Source: Siphonodentalium dalli (lineage: Eukaryota > Mollusca > Scaphopoda > Gadilida > Siphonodentaliidae). Taken from it: a stretch of DNA of 64,000 nt. Below, piece after piece: positions 1-9,733 of the stretch. Under the pieces are notes generated by a model. That model saw nothing but the letters and a program-made list of their open reading frames with translations. It was not told the DNA's origin and did not search any database. Each line of letters starts with the position of its first letter. The stretch's first letter is position 1. The translations under genes were made by a program, and so were the position numbers. The stretch is taken from contig CP136067.1 of NCBI GenBank assembly GCA_032622095.1, forward strand, positions 50,879,899 to 50,943,898, read 5' to 3'.

Positions 1-25
1 GAAATCCGGTAAAAAGACACCTAAA

Positions 26-81
26 TCCGGGTCGAAATCCGGGATCCGGAATCCGGAATCCGGAATCCGGTAAAAAGACAC
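26..81. repeat. Short tandem repeat of the word ATCCGG(A)
   Basis: The words AATCCGG, ATCCGG and ATCCGGGTCG recur several times in a row at the left edge of the window. An AAAAAGACAC word lies on both sides. It is a small simple repeat with no coding potential. Confidence 0.6.
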
Positions 82-351
82 ACCCACTGCTGGCCCACGC
101 GCGCAGTGAGCAGTGTTAATTAACTGACCGGGACAGTGAATCGTGTGTGTGCTATTTGTGTCATAACGACCTGTGCTTCCGAAGAATAAACGTGTATTGA
201 GATTGCGTTCTGTGTTCAACTTCTACATTCCGTCACAATCTCCACAGGGATGGGATGTGTGCAAATTAATAAAAGGATCGACATACGACAACCGAAGAAA
301 TATTAATGAACGGTTATTGTTCCGGTGAATAATCCAATACAAGTGGGCAGA

Positions 352-890
352 GGAGTTGAAGTTCACTGCTATACTGACACCTACCGAACGATTGGAGATT
401 TAACCACCAATCCACATTGGAAAGTTGCTGTGGGATGTCATCCAAAAAAAAAAAAATATGAGCAACTTAAATCGACCGCCCAGCAGTTATTGCGGTAGGC
501 GAAATTGGCTTGGATAGGTCCAGAAAGTTGAGCTCAAGGGAAATGATGGAGCAGGACAATATTTTTAGAGAACTGCTGATGGCGGCAAGAATAACAGACA
601 GGCCGCTAATTCTGCACATCAGGGGACCCGTATATGACCCATTGGGTCATGATGTCAGCTTTACGGCGCTTGAAACAGTGCGAACACAAACGTGCTCCTC
701 AGACCGGAGGATTTACTATCACTGTTCCATGGGTCAAAGCGAACTGCTCACCAGGAAGGCCAAACACAACACCTGCGGTTATCGGCGAGGTGGCTGTGGA
801 ATAGCGAAGATTAGATATATGAATCCGAAAGAATTCTAAGGATAACAGCCGTTAACGCCAGGGTGCTTTATGGAATAGTGGTTTAAATTT
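352..890 (+). pseudogene. TatD-type metal-dependent hydrolase, broken copy
   Basis: TatD-family proteins are TIM-barrel nucleases/hydrolases that use metal-binding His and Asp residues. Three blocks are visible in different frames. From 361, one frame reads VHCYTDTYRT followed by WKVAVGCHPKK, the family's 'V(G)xHP' block. From 483 a second frame gives AVIAVGEIGLDRSRK, the 'GEIGLD' signature, then RPLILHIRGP and IYYHCSMG, which carry the two family histidines. From about 765 a third frame resembles the C-terminal helix: TPAVIGEVAVE, then RITAVNARVLYGI. Frame shifts lie near the A-run at 444-456 and around 800. Roughly 60-70 residues expected between the HCSMG block and the C-terminal block are missing, including the usual ETD segment. 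No start codon or intron signals are clear. I read it as a dead copy of a host gene or a gene carried by a repeat; the family call is fairly safe. Confidence 0.72.
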
Positions 891-1186
891 TTCAACTATT
901 TCGAGCATCAAAGATTTCCGTTGAATGTATTATGGCTAATTTCAGAAGTAAATTTAACGCCCGAGCATCAATTGAAGATTACTGTTTAATGGCTCATTTT
1001 ATAAGTATATTAATCGATGGAGCCTCAAAGATTATCGTGGGGGCGCATTAAATACATCGTCAGTTTTAATTGTCATTCGTTTGGAACTAGATTTATTTCA
1101 AAAACAGTAACCATCCTCTGTTCACATACTGGTAGGTTATCTACGACGGTTTATGTTAATTTTTCAAAATTTAATGAAAAGTGGAT
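891..1186. other. Non-coding spacer, nothing recognised
   Basis: This AT-rich stretch lies between the TatD remnant and the LINE tail. It contains two loosely similar CGAGCATCAA words about 60 bp apart. No coding frame or repeat structure could be supported. Confidence 0.4.
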
Positions 1187-1243
1187 AATAATAATAATAA
1201 TAATAATAATATTTGTATAGCGCTTATCCCCAATAAGCGGGCC

Positions 1244-1735
1244 CTAAGCGCTTGACATAAACATAAACATGAAATATAAATATGAACAATATAAAAGTAA
1301 TTTTCTGAAACGCCGCGCAAACAAGTTAGTTTTCAATGACTTTTTAAAGTCGTCAAGAGCTGGTGACTCTTTTATGTTCAATGGCAGAGGATTCCATGCA
1401 TTTGCGCATGTTACTTTGAAAGATCGGTAGCCAACCGTGATCAAATTAGCACCAGTTGGTGTCAAAAGAAGTTTGTCCTCTGAACGAAGTGATCGGCGTG
1501 GGACATACGGAACAAGGATATCACTGAAGTATGCTGGAAGAGCTTTTGAGTCATGGGTTGCTTGATATGCATATGTAACAAGTTTATAAATAATTATATC
1601 TGTCACAAGTAGCCAATGTAATTCTTGCAACATTTCATCTATGTCGTCAGATCTTTTACGACACAGAACTATCCTTGCAGCAGTGTGTTGCAGACGCTGA
1701 AGCCTGGTAATTTGGATATATGGTATACCAGTCAA
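1244..1735 (-). pseudogene. LINE RT C-terminal (thumb) domain
   Basis: The 163-residue frame starts near [16 protein letters not shown], includes [22 protein letters not shown], then [16 protein letters not shown], and ends with [12 protein letters not shown]...[10 protein letters not shown]. This order (QN-AARI, LHWLPV, SRSLRS, WN-LP, FK-LKT-LF) is the standard tail of L2/CR1-type LINE polymerases. It is followed within about 50 bp by the 3' UTR and tail. It is a fragment, not a host gene. Confidence 0.8.
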
Positions 1736-2022
1736 AAGAGAGTTGCAATAGTCAAGTCGACTGAGAATCAGAGATGAAGCAAGTTTTTTTTAGCTGAGTC
1801 AGTGTTTATGTATTTCCTCATTTGACCCAGTTTCAATGTATATTGCGTTGCATATCTGGCTAATATGTGATGCCATAGAGAGTGATCTATCAAAAAATAC
1901 ACCAATGTTCTTCGCGCTATCTGAGAAATAAACTTGGTTACCATCAATAGTCATAACATCTATGCCCACCTGTTCTATGTATGACGGCTTAGACAACCAC
2001 ATTACTTCAGTTTTGTCACTAT

Positions 2023-2674
2023 TTATTTTAGTTTATTAGCCAACATCCACGATTTCACAGAACCGATGCAGTTTTCCATTACAGTGAGAAGAAAATAGGG
2101 GTTATCACTAGAAATGTAAAGCTGAGTATCATCATCATACATGTGCGCAGAGACACTTTGTCTCCTGATGATTTCACCAAGGGGTTTGGTGTAGATTAAG
2201 TACAAGACAGGCCATATGACAAATCCTGTCAGATATCCCAAAAGAAATTTCCAATCGCTTCAACAGAATTTCGTGATCAAGAGTATCGAAAGCTGCGCTC
2301 ATGTCAGCAGGGATACTAGTGAAAACATGTTATCATCACTGGCAAGAAGAAGGTATGAAGTGATACACAACAATGCAGTTTCAGTACTGTGGTTTGTACG
2401 CTGACTGAAACTTTTCCAGAAGCAAATGTTTCTCCATATGATTTCTCAGTTGTTTGAGGACAGCTTTTTCTAACAGCTTCGAGACGAATTGAAGGTTTGA
2501 GATGGGCCTATAGTTCTTTAGCAAGTCGGCATCCAGAGAATTAGTTTTAATCAGGGGAATCACAACGGCCTCCTTAAAACAGTCAGGAACAACACCTTCA
2601 TACAAAGACCAATTTATGAGCTTTGTGATTGGTTCTAATATAAAATCGATATGTTCCACCAGTATCATAGTCAT
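2023..2674 (-). pseudogene. LINE reverse transcriptase, N-terminal and catalytic blocks
   Basis: Two open pieces on the minus strand make up the RT fingers and palm. The upstream piece (2674-2381) carries a linker, then NYRPISNL and LLEKFQSAY. The downstream piece (2241-2023) carries MYDDDTQLY, where the usual YADD box reads YDDD, and ends at SVKSWMLANKLK, the start of the thumb. A segment between them that should hold the AFD and GVPQGS boxes is missing or unrecognisable, so the enzyme is dead. Neighbouring pieces on the same strand belong to the same copy. Confidence 0.75.
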
Positions 2675-2700
2675 TTCACCAGAACAATCAGCAAATGTAC

Positions 2701-3163
2701 ACCAACCTGGTCTGGTATTTTACATTTTATTATAAAATTATTATAAATCTACGCGTAAAGTTTTTTATTGCTCATACAAGTATTTTATTTTTATGTTCAC
2801 CATTTTGGATGTGGATTCTGTCTTCCCCTTTGGAAGTGTAAATTTTTAAAGAGGGGGATAGTGTTGTGGAATTGACATAAAGATTGGAATCCTGCACCGC
2901 CTATCGGCATTTCTTCATCTGTCTGGAAGCACCAGTCTGTTGTTTGTTATTGTTGAACAGCGACACACAACGGAACCCGGGAAATGGAGGTACCAGTTTC
3001 TGGAAGTTGAGAGGTCAGACCAAAAAAAAAAATCGACCGACGTTCAACAACATATAATTCTTGCTGTTTCTAAATCTTCGTAAATCGTCTTGATTCTAAA
3101 TGTATTATTGGTTAGTATAATATCCGTTGCTTTATTATATATTATTCTTGAATGTGTACCCAT
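2701..3163. other. Non-coding spacer, possible old retroelement debris
   Basis: No coding frame is convincing. A purine-rich run near 2840 is followed by a TGTTGTGGAATT word, which faintly recalls the junction before a 3' LTR, but no partner LTR or internal genes are seen. Poly-A runs lie near 3020. I leave it unassigned. Confidence 0.35.
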
Positions 3164-3330
3164 ATTTTCAAATCAAAACCGCCATAAACAGAAATAATAT
3201 TATATAATATAGACAGATGTTGTTCTTATATCAATCATAAATATCGCATACATTGCATGTTGTTGTCATGTGTGTTCGCTTTGTTATGTAAACAAACATA
3301 AAAAACGCTACAGAACCGGTAGTTTATCGA
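3164..3330 (+). repeat. Decayed internal piece of the TTAA-flanked MITE family
   Basis: About 165 bp match the interior of the MITE copies at 27748, 30125 and 31424. Shared words include AAACCGCCATAAACAGAAA, TATAGACAGA, a TGTTATGTAAACAAA word and ACGCTACAGAA. Neither terminal TTAAAGG nor the 3' half is present, so this is a truncated copy. Confidence 0.65.
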
Positions 3331-3381
3331 CAAACACTCGGAACTACCCGATCGTCCAATCAAAATGTTCCGTTGCGCTGA

Positions 3382-4186
3382 CAGCCCCGGTTCCATATCC
3401 CCGATTTCCCACTCCGAATGTTCCCGAATGATTCCCGAATCATAATTTTGCAAAAATCGTGGAGTAAGTTCGGGACAAGTCGGGACAGTGAATTTTTACC
3501 CCCGAACATGATCGGGGATATCGGTGCTATCGGGGTCGATTCGGGACAATTCTGGACTCGCTCCCGACAGTTTTGAAATGTTCAAAACTATCGGGAACCA
3601 AGCCGAATCGCTCCCGAATTGTCAATCATCGGGAGAAATTCGGGAGCAATTCGGCACATATTCGGGAGTAGTCGGCAGTATTCGGCAATATTCGGGTGGA
3701 TATACTGGAGTAGTCGGCAGTATTCGGTATGTTATTCCCGAATTCGCCATGTGTGACTGCTTTTATACTGAGATCCGGTGTATCTGCAAAATTCGGCATC
3801 GATTCGGAACGTTCGGCAGCAATTGAATACCAATTCGGTATTTATTCGGCATCAATTCGGTACCAGTTCGGCATTGATTCGGGGTATTCGGCAACAATTC
3901 GGTGTAAGTCGGTAGTAATCTGGGCAATTCGGCAGCCACTCGCACGAAATTTCGGTATCAGTTCGGGATAATTCTTGATCTTTCGGGAAGAAATTCGGAA
4001 GCATTCTGGAATACTCGGCGATGTTCGGGACGATTAAATTTTGTCATAATTCGGCATCAGTTCGGCGGCTTTTTGGAATAAAACTCGTCCAGAATTATCT
4101 CGAATGCTGCCGATTTCGTCTGGTCCCGAATTGGTGCCGAATATACTAATTCGGGACAGAAAATCGGGAATATGGAACCGGTGCTG
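3382..4186. mobile_element. TIR element filled with ATTCGGSA subrepeats (805 bp)
   Basis: The ends form an inverted repeat: CAGCCCCGGTTCCATATC on the left and its near-complement ATATGGAACCGGTGCTG on the right, extending into CCCGATTTTC. The interior is packed with variants of ATTCGGSA and TTCGGGA, dozens of copies, in one orientation on the left and mixed in the middle. No transposase is present, so it is a non-autonomous DNA element. No clean target duplication was found, so the superfamily is open; the CAG start would suit hAT but the flanks do not match. Long open frames across it are products of the biased composition. Confidence 0.75.
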
Positions 4187-4450
4187 TAGAAGGCCAAGAT
4201 TATATTAACAATCACATTCAAATCACACCAAATTTTATTTTAATCGACCCATCTACCCGCTGTCCGTTCAAAGTCCAGCTAATTAGCGTTACTTCATGAT
4301 TGGGAAATGATCAGACAGAACACGTGTATATAATATAATTGTTCTTGCAAAAAGATGAATATATTTCAATCCAGTTAGCATTTTCTCCTAACATACATAT
4401 GGTAATACATACCAAACAAGAAATTTACTATAATTTTGTGAGGTTTATGC

Positions 4451-4590
4451 CCGGTTCCATATCCCCGATTTTCCATCCCGAATGTTCCCGAATGACTCCC
4501 GAATCATAATTTTGCAAAAATCGTGGAGTAAGTTCGGGACGAGTCGGGACTGTGCATTTTTACCCCGAACATGATCGGGGATATCTGTGG
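4451..4590 (+). mobile_element. Partial second copy of the CCGGTTCCATAT element
   Basis: The first ~140 bp of the element at 3382 recur here: CCCGGTTCCATATCCCCG, then CCCGAATGTTCCCGAATG, a TTTTGCAAAAATCGTGGAG word and GAACATGATCGGGGATATC. The copy stops where the dense ATTCGG array would begin and has no right end. It shows that the 3382 element belongs to a dispersed family. Confidence 0.75.
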
Positions 4591-4785
4591 TATGGCTATT
4601 TCTGTCTATCTGTCTGTCAGTTCTGATTTATCTCCCAGAGCCCTGGCCCGATTTCAACCAAATGTGATGTGGTGACACGGGGTATCCTGGCGTAGGTTAT
4701 TACAGCGGTAGTTTTTCAAAAAATTTATAATTGTTTTTTAATTATTTAATTAAATATTAGTTTTTTTGAATAAGCTCACTATGGG
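4591..4785. other. Short spacer with TCTGTC words
   Basis: A TGTCTATCTGTCTGTCAG run is followed by AGCCCTGGCCCGATTTCAACC, which resembles the diverged mollusc-type 'tctgtctgt ... gaccgatttcaacca' repeat also seen in the Helitron-like copies. Nothing coding is seen. Confidence 0.35.
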
Positions 4786-4967
4786 TTTATTTCGGAATGA
4801 AATAACTCCAATATGAACCTATTTGTATGGTGCGGACCACAGTGAAAACACATTATAAAGAGCGTACATCTGGTGCTGCAACTTTTCCTCATGCAAATTG
4901 GTTCATATTGGACCTAAATATTCACATAGGTTCATATTGGAGTTATTTCATTCCGAAATAAATATTG
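4786..4967. mobile_element. Palindromic MITE, about 180 bp
   Basis: The left arm TTATTTCGGAATGAAATAAC, continuing into CTCCAATATGAACCTAT, is mirrored by ATAGGTTCATATTGGAG and GTTATTTCATTCCGAAATAA on the right. The arms are about 36 bp and near perfect. The loop carries ATTATAAAGAGCGTACATC. No coding capacity. Words from it (GGTTCATATTGGAC) recur near 34420-34470. Confidence 0.7.
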
Positions 4968-5037
4968 ACATGGGTTTATATTAGACATATCTGATTCTGG
5001 AATAAGCACATTGTGGACTTATACCGTTATTCCGTTG

Positions 5038-5107
5038 GATATTAGACTTATTTGATTCTGGAATAAGCGCATAGTATCCTTACTCGAAATATTTAAACGA
5101 TTGACAT
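5038..5107 (+). repeat. Left arm of an interrupted inverted repeat
   Basis: The stretch with AGACTTATTTGATTCTGGAA and CATAGTATCCTTACTCGAAA, then ATATTTAAACGATTG, is the reverse complement of 6483-6550 with few mismatches. The two arms enclose exactly the tandem Helitron-like copies, so the pair looks like one older palindromic element split by those insertions. Confidence 0.7.
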
Positions 5108-5209
5108 GTGCGCGAAGCACAGAAAGAGGCCGCCGCTCGATAACGGCTCTGTCTAAGTTCAATATATGCACAAAGCGCACCCAGGCGACGTTGTTTCAGC
5201 TAGTGTATA

Positions 5210-5776
5210 TCTCATATATATTTTGAAGACCTCTGTCTGTTTGTCTGTATGTTTGTATGTTTGTCTGTATGTTTGTCATTTATACAAATCTACGATTCTC
5301 GACAGATCGGGACCAAACTTGGTACGTGTATGTAGTTTGACCAGGCGGTGGACGTTGTCGTATTGGCGAGCCCGTGCGGCGCCCGCTTCGCGCATGCGCA
5401 GACGAGATCTCGGAAACCGGTGGAGCTATCGACTTGAAATTTGCTATGTGAATGTATCTTGCCCCGGATATGAAATTTATCGGGCCGCCGAGCCCGTGCG
5501 ACGCCAGCTTCGCGCATGCGCAGACGAGATATCGGAAACGGGTGGAGCTATCGACTTGAAATTTGGTATGTGAATGTATCTTGCCCCGGATACGAATTTT
5601 ATCGGGTCGCCGAGCCCGTGCGACGCCAGCTTCACACATGCGCAGACGAGATCTCGGAAACGGGTGGAGCTATCGACTTGAAATGCATGCGAAGACCAGA
5701 TCTCGGAAACGGGTGGAGCTATCGACTTGAAATTTGGTTTTTGAATAGCCCGGATAACGTCGGTCTCATCGGCTAG
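5210..5776 (+). mobile_element. Helitron-like element A (non-autonomous, tandem with B)
   Basis: The 5' end TCTCATATATATTTTGAAGA follows an A. The 3' end has a short hairpin (CCGGATAACGTCGG) about nine bases before the terminal CTAG, followed by T. These are the Helitron rules: 5' TC, 3' hairpin plus CTRR, insertion between A and T without target duplication. The body holds TCTGTCTG words and three to four units of a 122-bp repeat. No Rep/helicase gene is present. The next copy begins at the base after CTAG. Another CTAG ends at 5203, six bases upstream, and may be a further 3' end. Confidence 0.75.
5353..5740 (+). repeat. Tandem repeat, 122-bp unit, about 3.5 copies
   Basis: The word GAGCCCGTGCG recurs at intervals of 122 bp, each time followed by CGCGCATGCGCAGACGAGAT or a variant, then GGTGGAGCTATCGACTTGAA. 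The last unit is shortened. The array lies wholly inside Helitron-like copy A and is GC-rich compared with the surroundings. Several open frames here on both strands merely follow the repeat. Confidence 0.85.
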
Positions 5777-5800
5777 TCTACTATATATTTTGAGAACTAC

Positions 5801-5836
<36 letters not shown>

Positions 5837-6461
5837 GCTATAGACTCCAAAACGGCTGGCTCGATTGAGCTCAAACTTCCCATCTAACGGTAAAATCCAC
5901 GGGAATGGTCGTCGCGGCGTTTTGGAGAAGCTCTGAGCACTCATTCTCCACTCCCAATAATCAAAATCACCGCAAACGGCACTGCGGGGGTTAATCGCGT
6001 TGATAGTTAAAGAGCGTTCCTATCCGCAGTGTAGTTGATAAAGAGCGTATGTGCGTAATGTGATTCTTACGTCTGGGTCTGGGCGTGTGCGTTAGTATAC
6101 AGACATGAGCGTGTTGTGTGATTCTTACTTACTTAGGGCTTCCTAGGAACGCGGATCGGGTCAGTTTTTCCGCCCTAGGTGATCTTCACCTTGAAACGGG
6201 TACCCACAAATGATATATATGTGTGTGTCCTTTATAGACTCGAACTGATTGAGCTCAAACTTGCTACCTACGGGAAGTATCGTGGGCGGGTTAAATTGTG
6301 ACCCCGACCTGACCTTGACCTTGAAAATGATCAATTCAAGGTCAAATCGGGTAAAAAACAAAAAATTTAATTAAAAAATTTGAAATTAAAAAAAATAATA
6401 AAAAAAATAAAAAATTGCCATGTTTCTGACGAACGCCGCCAGTGGCGGGCTAACCTGCTAG
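5777..6461 (+). mobile_element. Helitron-like element B (685 bp)
   Basis: It starts TCTACTATATATTTTGAGAA directly at the CTAG end of copy A. It carries a (TA)n tract, then GGCTGGCTCGATTGAGCTCA. It ends with the hairpin CCGCCAGTGGCGG, a nine-base spacer GCTAACCTG and CTAG, followed by T. The 3' end is a different type from that of copy A although the 5' ends match. Near the end lies TGACCTTGACCTTGAA with TTCAAGGTCA. No coding capacity. Confidence 0.85.
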
Positions 6462-6482
6462 TATATATATATATATATATAT

Positions 6483-6550
6483 TTGGATTGATCGTTTAAA
6501 TATTTCGATTAAGGATACTATGGGCTTATTCCTGAATCAAATAAGTCTAT
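6483..6550 (-). repeat. Right arm of the interrupted inverted repeat
   Basis: Reverse complement of 5038-5107, with GATCGTTTAAATATTTCGAT and GGATACTATGGGCTTATTCC visible. A (TA)n tract separates it from the 3' end of Helitron-like copy B. Confidence 0.7.
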
Positions 6551-7404
6551 GATTCTATTCACACATGCGAACTGTGCTGTAATTTCACCAGAGAGACAAC
6601 AGAAAGCCAGAAAGCAAGCACAAGTAGCTGTTCAAAGTAAATAGCCTGGCGGGCGCGATCCTTGGATAAAGGCGACTATCGAAGTGGAGGACACGTCAAG
6701 TTAGATTCGCCTCGTCGTGACCTATATAGTTATGTCTTGCCCCCAGAGAAATGGTTTAAATTTTAAAGACGATCTTGACAACTTGCCGATAAAACGACAA
6801 TCACATGATCTTTTGTATTCCAATGTAGTGGATAAACAGGGAATTGAAAACCCTAGAGGCATGTTTGAGGAAAAGTTCACAGGCAGACATAACTTCCTGA
6901 ATTCCAGAACAGAACAAAATTCCCAGATTCGATAACTATTTTTTTAGTTAAGTGCCTTCAAAAATGGGTGTTTACCTGATTTTGGCGCCTCAATTTCTCA
7001 GAATGGGCCAAATTCTGTAATTTATGGTGAATTATTAAAAACAATTTGAGCAAAATGAAGGGTTTTTATACTGTTTTAGTAATTTCCTCACTAGATTATA
7101 CACAAAAAATTATAAATTTATGCATCATTAAAAAGAAAAACATAATGGAGAAATAGACATACATTGTTCTTTTATTTATTAACGAAAGTTCTTCCATATC
7201 GAAATTCCCCCCCCCAACCCACAATTACCAACTTCACTCCCCTGAACCAGACCGATATTTCCATGTCTGGGAAATCCCATTTGCATTCCCTCAATGTTTT
7301 CAACTGTTAGAACCTCAACGCCACACCTAATGGTTGGGAATTTTCAACTGATGTCCATTTCAGTTCATAAAAATGACTCTTGATAGGAAAGACATACTCC
7401 ACTT

Positions 7405-7535
7405 GATTTGATTGATTGATTTTATTGTGTAATAATTTTTTTTTTAATATATCAGCAGGTTATAATGGAACTAAACAGTAATTTATTACACAGGAGCGGC
7501 ATGTGGGAATAGGCCGTCTTCCTGTCGCACCTTGA
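7405..7535 (-). mobile_element. LINE 3' UTR fragment with (ATCA)n tail
   Basis: On the minus strand this reads ACAGGAAGACGGCCTATTCC, then ATGCCGCTCCTGTG, then AT-rich sequence and AATCAATCAATCAAATCAAG. The GGAAGACGGCCT...GCCGCTCCTGTG block is shared with the 3' ends of the LINEs at 14760 and 20420. It is a severely 5'-truncated insertion present only in unit 1 of the duplication. Confidence 0.7.
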
Positions 7536-7839
7536 TTCATCAATGATGAAATATATTGAGATGTAGTATCAATGCAAACATTATGCATGAATGCGACAAT
7601 GAATCCAAGTTCAAACAAGGACAATCGCCATGGCTATTATTTCACAGAAATTACCATGTAGTCACTATAAAGATATAAATTTCCGGTATTCTATAAGGGA
7701 AGCGGTGCTGTGAATCTCAATAAAATGCATTCCAACAACCGAGTTATGGTAGATACAACCATAAAATGCATACATATGTCATTCTGATAACAAATAAATA
7801 AATAGTCTTGTCAGTTTTAAGTAGTTTTGTCAATGGTAG

Positions 7840-8600
7840 GTGGTTGTCTAGCAACATTTAAATCTGATACGGTAATTTTTGCACTAATTCACAATACAAC
7901 CATTTGTGATGCATTATTTGTCAATACAAGCATAATATTACATATTATGAAACGGATATATCCGTTAAATTGCAAGAAACTCATACCATATTATGCACCA
8001 GTTATATCAGTTAAATTGACAGAAATTCATACCGATTGTATGTTTTCAATGGTGGGTATGTGTCCCTAGCAAACATTACTCCACCTCTGTTAGTAACAAA
8101 TACGTTGCTTTACTGTCATCTCCACACTAACAACTATTATAGTTTCAATGTAAAATGCTACATGACGTAGTACAGTTTGTTAAAACTACCATAATATCAG
8201 TCATAATTATGTGCATTTCTCGATTTCGGGTATGTTCATAGCAACCGTTAAAACTCATGTAAGTAAGAAATACATGGTGCTTTTCCAGTTGATCCCACAC
8301 TAACAACAACTATTATAATTGTTTCACCTTAAAATAATAATGACGTGATTTATAATAGTTAGTTAAATTTAAAACTACCATAATATCGGTCAGATGTGCA
8401 TTTTTAGATTTCGCGTATGTCCCTAGCAACCGTTACCACCCATATAAGTAAGCAATATTTCAGTCAGGGTCGCACTAACAACAACTAATATTGTTATGTT
8501 CACCATAAAAAGCTACATGACATAGTTTGGTTTGTTAAAACTGCTATAATATGAGTCATATTTGTATTTATTCAATGTCGGATAGTTGCCTAGCAACAGT
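7840..8600 (+). repeat. Degenerate tandem repeat, 170-220-bp units
   Basis: The word CCTAGCAAC or TAGCAACCGTTA recurs at about 7848, 8066, 8237, 8422 and 8591. It is interleaved with ACTAACAACAACT, a TAAAACTACCATAATAT word and TGTAAGTAAGAAAT. Unit lengths vary and identities are modest. In unit 2 of the duplication a LINE sits inside one of these repeats. Confidence 0.65.
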
Positions 8601-9245
8601 TGGTAAGGAAGGACGTGTCGCGATATCCGAACAGATGAAAACTAGCAATTGTGTATAAGGAACCAAATTTCATGAATTTATCACCTTTTGCACAATTGTT
8701 ACACCTAAAGCCTTGATCTTTTTTAGCATTTCAGACACTCCAAGCCATGGTGTACATTTTAGTGGGTTGTGTTTTGTTTTCGACTATACAATCTTAAGAA
8801 TGGTGATGTTTTTATATATCTTATCAATTTCATTTTCTGAATTAACCTCCGTTCATATTGCAACTCAATGTCATCTGAATATCTCTACCCGCCCTCTTTT
8901 ATGGAAACAAAATTTGAATCGTCATGCGATTTGTATGCTCTCTTCGGTAATAATGTCATCACAATTACGGAACATCGACTGGCAGTAAGCTCTAGCATTA
9001 ATTGCACATATCTAGCGACACTTGTTCCACGATAAACGGGTACGTGTGAGGAATGAGTCGGTAAATTAGTCTACATATCACTGCATCCGCATATGGCCAG
9101 GTTGAATGCCGTCCGAAATATCGGACCCCAGTGTGCCTGGACTATTAGTTTGTGACATGGTGCTGAAGGTGTTTGTCAGGGTAGTGCAAGTTGGGACTTG
9201 GTTACAAATACAGAAATGTGTGGTGGTTATATTTGTAAATACAGA

Positions 9246-9733
9246 CAATTACGAAATTTCTTAAATAAAGAAAAATGTTACCTTTCATGATCTTCAGAAA
9301 TGACAGATATGTAAACGGCACATGTCAAACAAAAACGTTCTTTACATACCTGAAAACATATATATAAATGGTATAAATGACTGTAATAATTTTTCACAAA
9401 AGTATAATTTCTAACTGAATGATGCTTTTTAAGTATAGTGTTAGATTTTTCACATGTGACAGATTTGTTTTATAAAATATTATTTTGAAATATCAGTAAT
9501 TTTAGGCGTAACGATTCAGAGCATATATAGTTCTATATTGTCAACATGTCAAATTGCGACAATAAATTATACCAAGAGCACATACCATATTTGTGGGAGC
9601 ACAGGCTATTAACACTAATTGGCAGTATAACTGTCGGTAAAAGACTTATCCTTCCAAAGTTAATTGACATAGTTATGGCACCCCTGGTATAAATTATACT
9701 GTCGTAAAAAACTGAACACCGTTTCATTCCACT
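9246..9733. other. 490-bp segment present only in duplication unit 1
   Basis: The flanks ACAGACAATT and TTATATGGAACTCGAAAAG are adjacent in unit 2 (near 24716-24740), so this segment is either an insertion here or a deletion there. It is AT-rich and has no recognised ends or coding frame. Confidence 0.55.

Larger units (their letters stand above)
1187..2700 (-). mobile_element. L2/CR1-like LINE, 5'-truncated and broken
   Basis: Read on the minus strand this is the 3' half of a non-LTR retrotransposon. The RT N-terminal block (NYRPISNLQF, then LLEKFQSAY) comes first, then the catalytic block (MYDDDTQLY), then the C-terminal domain ([30 protein letters not shown]-type). A short 3' UTR follows with AAGCGCTTAGGGCCCGC and GATAAGCGCTATAC, and the copy ends in an (ATT)n tail at 1187-1212. 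That tail and the C-terminal domain are typical of L2/CR1-type LINEs. The frame is interrupted at several points and the endonuclease is absent, as expected from 5' truncation during target-primed reverse transcription. Confidence 0.85.

Noticed and set aside
120-240. AATAAACGTGTATTGAGATT...CCGTCACA, resembling the end of an LTR
   Set aside because: Only one such segment, at the window edge, with no recognisable primer-binding site after it.
2838-3010. Purine run then TGTTGTGGAATT, resembling the border of a 3' LTR
   Set aside because: No second LTR, primer site or gag/pol trace was found nearby. Too weak to call an LTR element.
3524-3971. Overlapping open frames of 60-100 codons
   Set aside because: They follow the ATTCGG word array in three frames and on both strands; composition explains them.
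5166-5944. Several overlapping frames up to 155 codons on both strands
   Set aside because: They track the 122-bp tandem repeat and the Helitron-like ends. No conserved protein motif.
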